A DNA stretch of 64,000 nucleotides from Helopsaltes ochotensis (Eukaryota; Chordata; Aves; Passeriformes; Locustellidae). The notes below the pieces were generated by a model. It was not told the origin of the DNA, made no database searches, and saw nothing but the letters and a program-made list of their open reading frames with translations. Each line of letters begins with the position of its first letter. Position 1 is the stretch's first letter. The position numbers and the translations under genes are program-made. Below are positions 61,401 through 64,000 of this stretch, in pieces. The stretch spans positions 430,999-494,998 of the forward strand of contig VXBM01000009.1 of the NCBI GenBank assembly GCA_013400155.1, written 5' to 3'.

Positions 61401-63144
61401 ACATGGCCCATCTATGGAGATGCCAAGGTGACACCAAACCCCTGCCATCCTGGCCTTGCAGTGCTGGTCCATGCAGGCCAGGCTTTTCAGCTGCCCACCT
61501 CCATCAGCAAGGCAGGCTTATGAGGAGAAAACACCAGGGAGGGCTCTCACACACTCTGGCAGAAAGACTTTGCTCTGTAGTATAAAAACTCTGAGTCTTT
61601 CCCAAACACCAGGCAGCATTTTTAAAGTACCGCACCCACAGACTGTTTAGTTTCTATTGCTGATTTTTCGCACAGCCCTCGTGGCCACCCTGTCCATCTT
61701 TGTCCACTTTCTCCAGGAGGACTCGACCTGGACTGCACCAGCACTAGGCCCACACCCATGTAAGAATCCCGGTTTCAGCTGCTGGTATTACAAGCATTGT
61801 CTCTGCTTTTAATCTATTCCTAAATGCACCTGGAAAATGTAACTGAACCAGCACTGTCAGCACACAAAGTTGCTGCTAAGGTGGGAAAACTTAGTGTTAA
61901 TTTTCACATATTTCTGACGGCCATAAATTATGCGTATAGGGAGCAGAGTGTCCTATTTTCTGCTGCCTTACATTATCTTATCTGAGTTGCTTTTTTTGCT
62001 CTCTCTTCAGAGTTTAATAATGCCAATATTTTCTGTAGAAACTCATGCATATGCAAAGAGGTAGAAGGCCTGAGTCAGAACATGACTGATACATTCAGGT
62101 TCTTTCCTAACCATCAGCATAAGATAAGCACACAAGACCTTGTGCACACCACTCCTGCTTAGAGGAGAGGTGGCTCAGAGATAATACACACATGTAAGTA
62201 CAGCGCTCATTTTGAAATAGGATCTCATTTCCAGTCAGGTACAAAAGTTCCACCTCATCTGTAATAAACAGCAATTTCTTTGTGCTTGGTCTAGGTTCTA
62301 ACATTAACACAGCATTCCAAATTTCTTGTAGAGAAAGAATAATTTTCAGAAGCCTGTTTTCTATCACTAGTGGCCTCTTCAGCATGCAATACAAATGCAC
62401 AGAGCAGTCAGACTACTCGTCCTCATGATGCCCAGGTTCTTTCAAGAATTTTTTTTTGTTTCAAGTTTATTGGCTAGACCTTGGTGTGAGATAAATTTTT
62501 GCAGTCCCAAGGTGGGTTTTTTACCCTGGCCTACAGCAGTGGAAAAATTAGCCTTATACTTTCTAAGCTGTTTTCTCAAGTTTCGGGGGTTTTTGGTTGA
62601 TTTCATTTTTCTTTCCTCAAAGATAAAATCCTTCTTCAAACTTACCCATAAGTCTGCAAACATTGAATCCCAGGGCTCACAAATGCCATTAACTGTGTCA
62701 CTCACAGCGTTTTCAGGAGTGACAAGAAAATGAAAGAAAAGATGATCTCCCTGTCAGAACTTCTGGGCTACACCTATATTAGGTGGTAAAATGAGGTAGA
62801 GATTGATCAGATACAGTGGGAGTCTTATCTTCAGACACAACAATTACCTATAAAACAGAGTGGCCACAACAAACTGCACACTGGAAACAGTCCGGGGCCT
62901 GTGCTAGCTCCAAACTAGCCATGCTAAAAACGTGATGTGTGCAAACAACCTTGGCCTATGCCTCACATACCTCCCACTGAAAAGTCTCTGCTGACAATTC
63001 TGGATACACAGACTTCCTTATTAGAGGGTCTGATCCTGCAAGAGCTTGCATTTAGGCTTCATTTATATGGTTAATGGATCAGGACACAAATATTGATTGA
63101 AAAGAAGCATTTTTATAGCTGCCAAGATCAGACATACTTTTTTT

Positions 63145-63177
63145 AAAAAAAAAAAAAGAAAAAAAAAAAAAAAAAAA
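63145..63177. repeat. Poly-A tract
   Basis: Thirty-three bases of A with one G, immediately preceded by a T run (63138-63144), so the tract could fold back on itself. Confidence 0.95.
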
Positions 63178-63538
63178 GCTTCTTCAGGTTAGGAAAGGGA
63201 CCTGGAAAAGTAAATTTTATCTGCTACAAAACACCATTTTTGTACAACTAAGCTATGTTTATGAACAAAAACTATTAAAATGAAGAAACCCCTCTGTTGT
63301 TACAGGTCACAGAAAAATTGGATGTTATTTGATTCTACTGAAAATGATCCAAAACCAAGATACACTAATTCCATGGACCTAATTTAGCTTTCAGTGCTAC
63401 AGATGAGTTGCAAAATCTGACCCTGTGTTGTTACAGGCTCAGACCTTCTCTAATTAAGCTCTGACTAGTTATCAAACTAACAACTGAGGAAAACAGAACT
63501 GCATTTTTTTTTGGTATTACAAGAAATAGGAAATACGA

Positions 63539-63558
63539 TTTTTTTTTTTTTTTTTTTT
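63539..63558. repeat. Poly-T tract
   Basis: A run of 20 T in intron 3, about 360 bases from the poly-A tract and of opposite sense. Confidence 0.95.
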
Positions 63559-64000
63559 GCATGCTATGTATGCTCAAAATCAGTTCAATGGGGAGAGAAA
63601 TCTGTGGGTCGGAAAACAGAGAAAGGGTTGCAGGCAAAGAATGATGGCAACACCCCAAGCCCTGAACTGGAGGAGGTGTTCAGTTCAGTAGCACAAGCTC
63701 AGCAACATGCAGGGGGTTCTTGCATGCAACAGTGCAATTTAGCCCAAAATTTTCAACTAAGGTTTATCCTATCAAGTCTGAAAATGACAGGAACCCTGCA
63801 ACTAGTGAAAGATGTGCATGTAAATATACATGTGTAAGGGCAAAGCAAAACCACTCTGCCATGTCTGTCACCTGTTTTATTATGAAGACATGCATGGACT
63901 TTATTGAGTGCTCAGGGCAAAACCAAAGGTTGTAAATTTAATAAAGACATATGCACACAAAACACAAGTCAGATTTACACAGCGCCATGACTGTCTTTGG

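Larger units (their letters stand above)
51646..64000 (-). other. PDGFD: PDGFD intron 3, partial (runs off the window)
   Basis: More than 12 kb upstream of exon 4 on the gene's strand. I looked for the CUB-domain exons (motifs such as RWCGHKEVP and FKIYYS) on the minus strand and found none, so they should lie beyond the window. The stretch holds simple repeats, an ancient CR1-like fragment (57898-58400), and GC-richer patches at 58870-59340 and 61000-61650 with open frames up to 171 codons that I do not recognise. Confidence 0.75.

Noticed and set aside
51646..64000. Search for PDGFD exons 1 to 3 and for CRISPR, tRNA or rRNA features
   Set aside because: No CUB-domain coding sequence, RNA gene or regularly spaced repeat array was found by eye; absence is not proven without a profile search.

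Overview
The window looks like avian nuclear DNA. It is AT-rich and almost entirely non-coding. It carries several CR1 LINE fragments in both orientations and at different ages, one avian endogenous-retrovirus-type LTR, simple repeats and a 527-base assembly gap. The species cannot be told from the sequence.

The only gene I can support is the 3' part of PDGFD (platelet-derived growth factor D), on the minus strand. Four coding exons are visible: the small hinge exon (51586-51645), the hinge/protease-site exon (46234-46435), the cystine-knot exon (35791-36005) and the terminal exon with the stop codon (25187-25321). All have GT/AG borders and the reading phase is continuous: exon 4 is phase 0, exon 5 ends one base into a codon, and exon 6 completes it. 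Together they encode 203 residues plus stop. The signal peptide and CUB-domain exons (1-3 in the mammalian gene) were not found and probably lie beyond position 64000.

Layout: 1-24600 is the 3' flank of PDGFD, with an LTR (about 4121-5355), CR1 fragments, a 42-bp tandem repeat, a CCTT microsatellite ending in the gap (11861-12387), and two possible RNA-structure elements. About 24600-25186 is 3' UTR. 25187-51645 holds exons 7 to 4 and three introns of about 10.5, 10.2 and 5.1 kb. 51646-64000 is the visible part of intron 3, with an ancient CR1-like fragment and A/T tracts.

The most notable observation is a pair of CR1 copies in introns 6 and 5 that share 290 identical bases while the flanking CR1 sequence is strongly diverged. 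This points to gene conversion or an assembly artefact. Others are inverted CR1 copies flanking exons 5 and 6, a C-terminus three residues longer than my recollection of the mammalian protein, and a very basic 14-codon frame directly after the PDGFD stop. I see no clearly new multi-gene system here.
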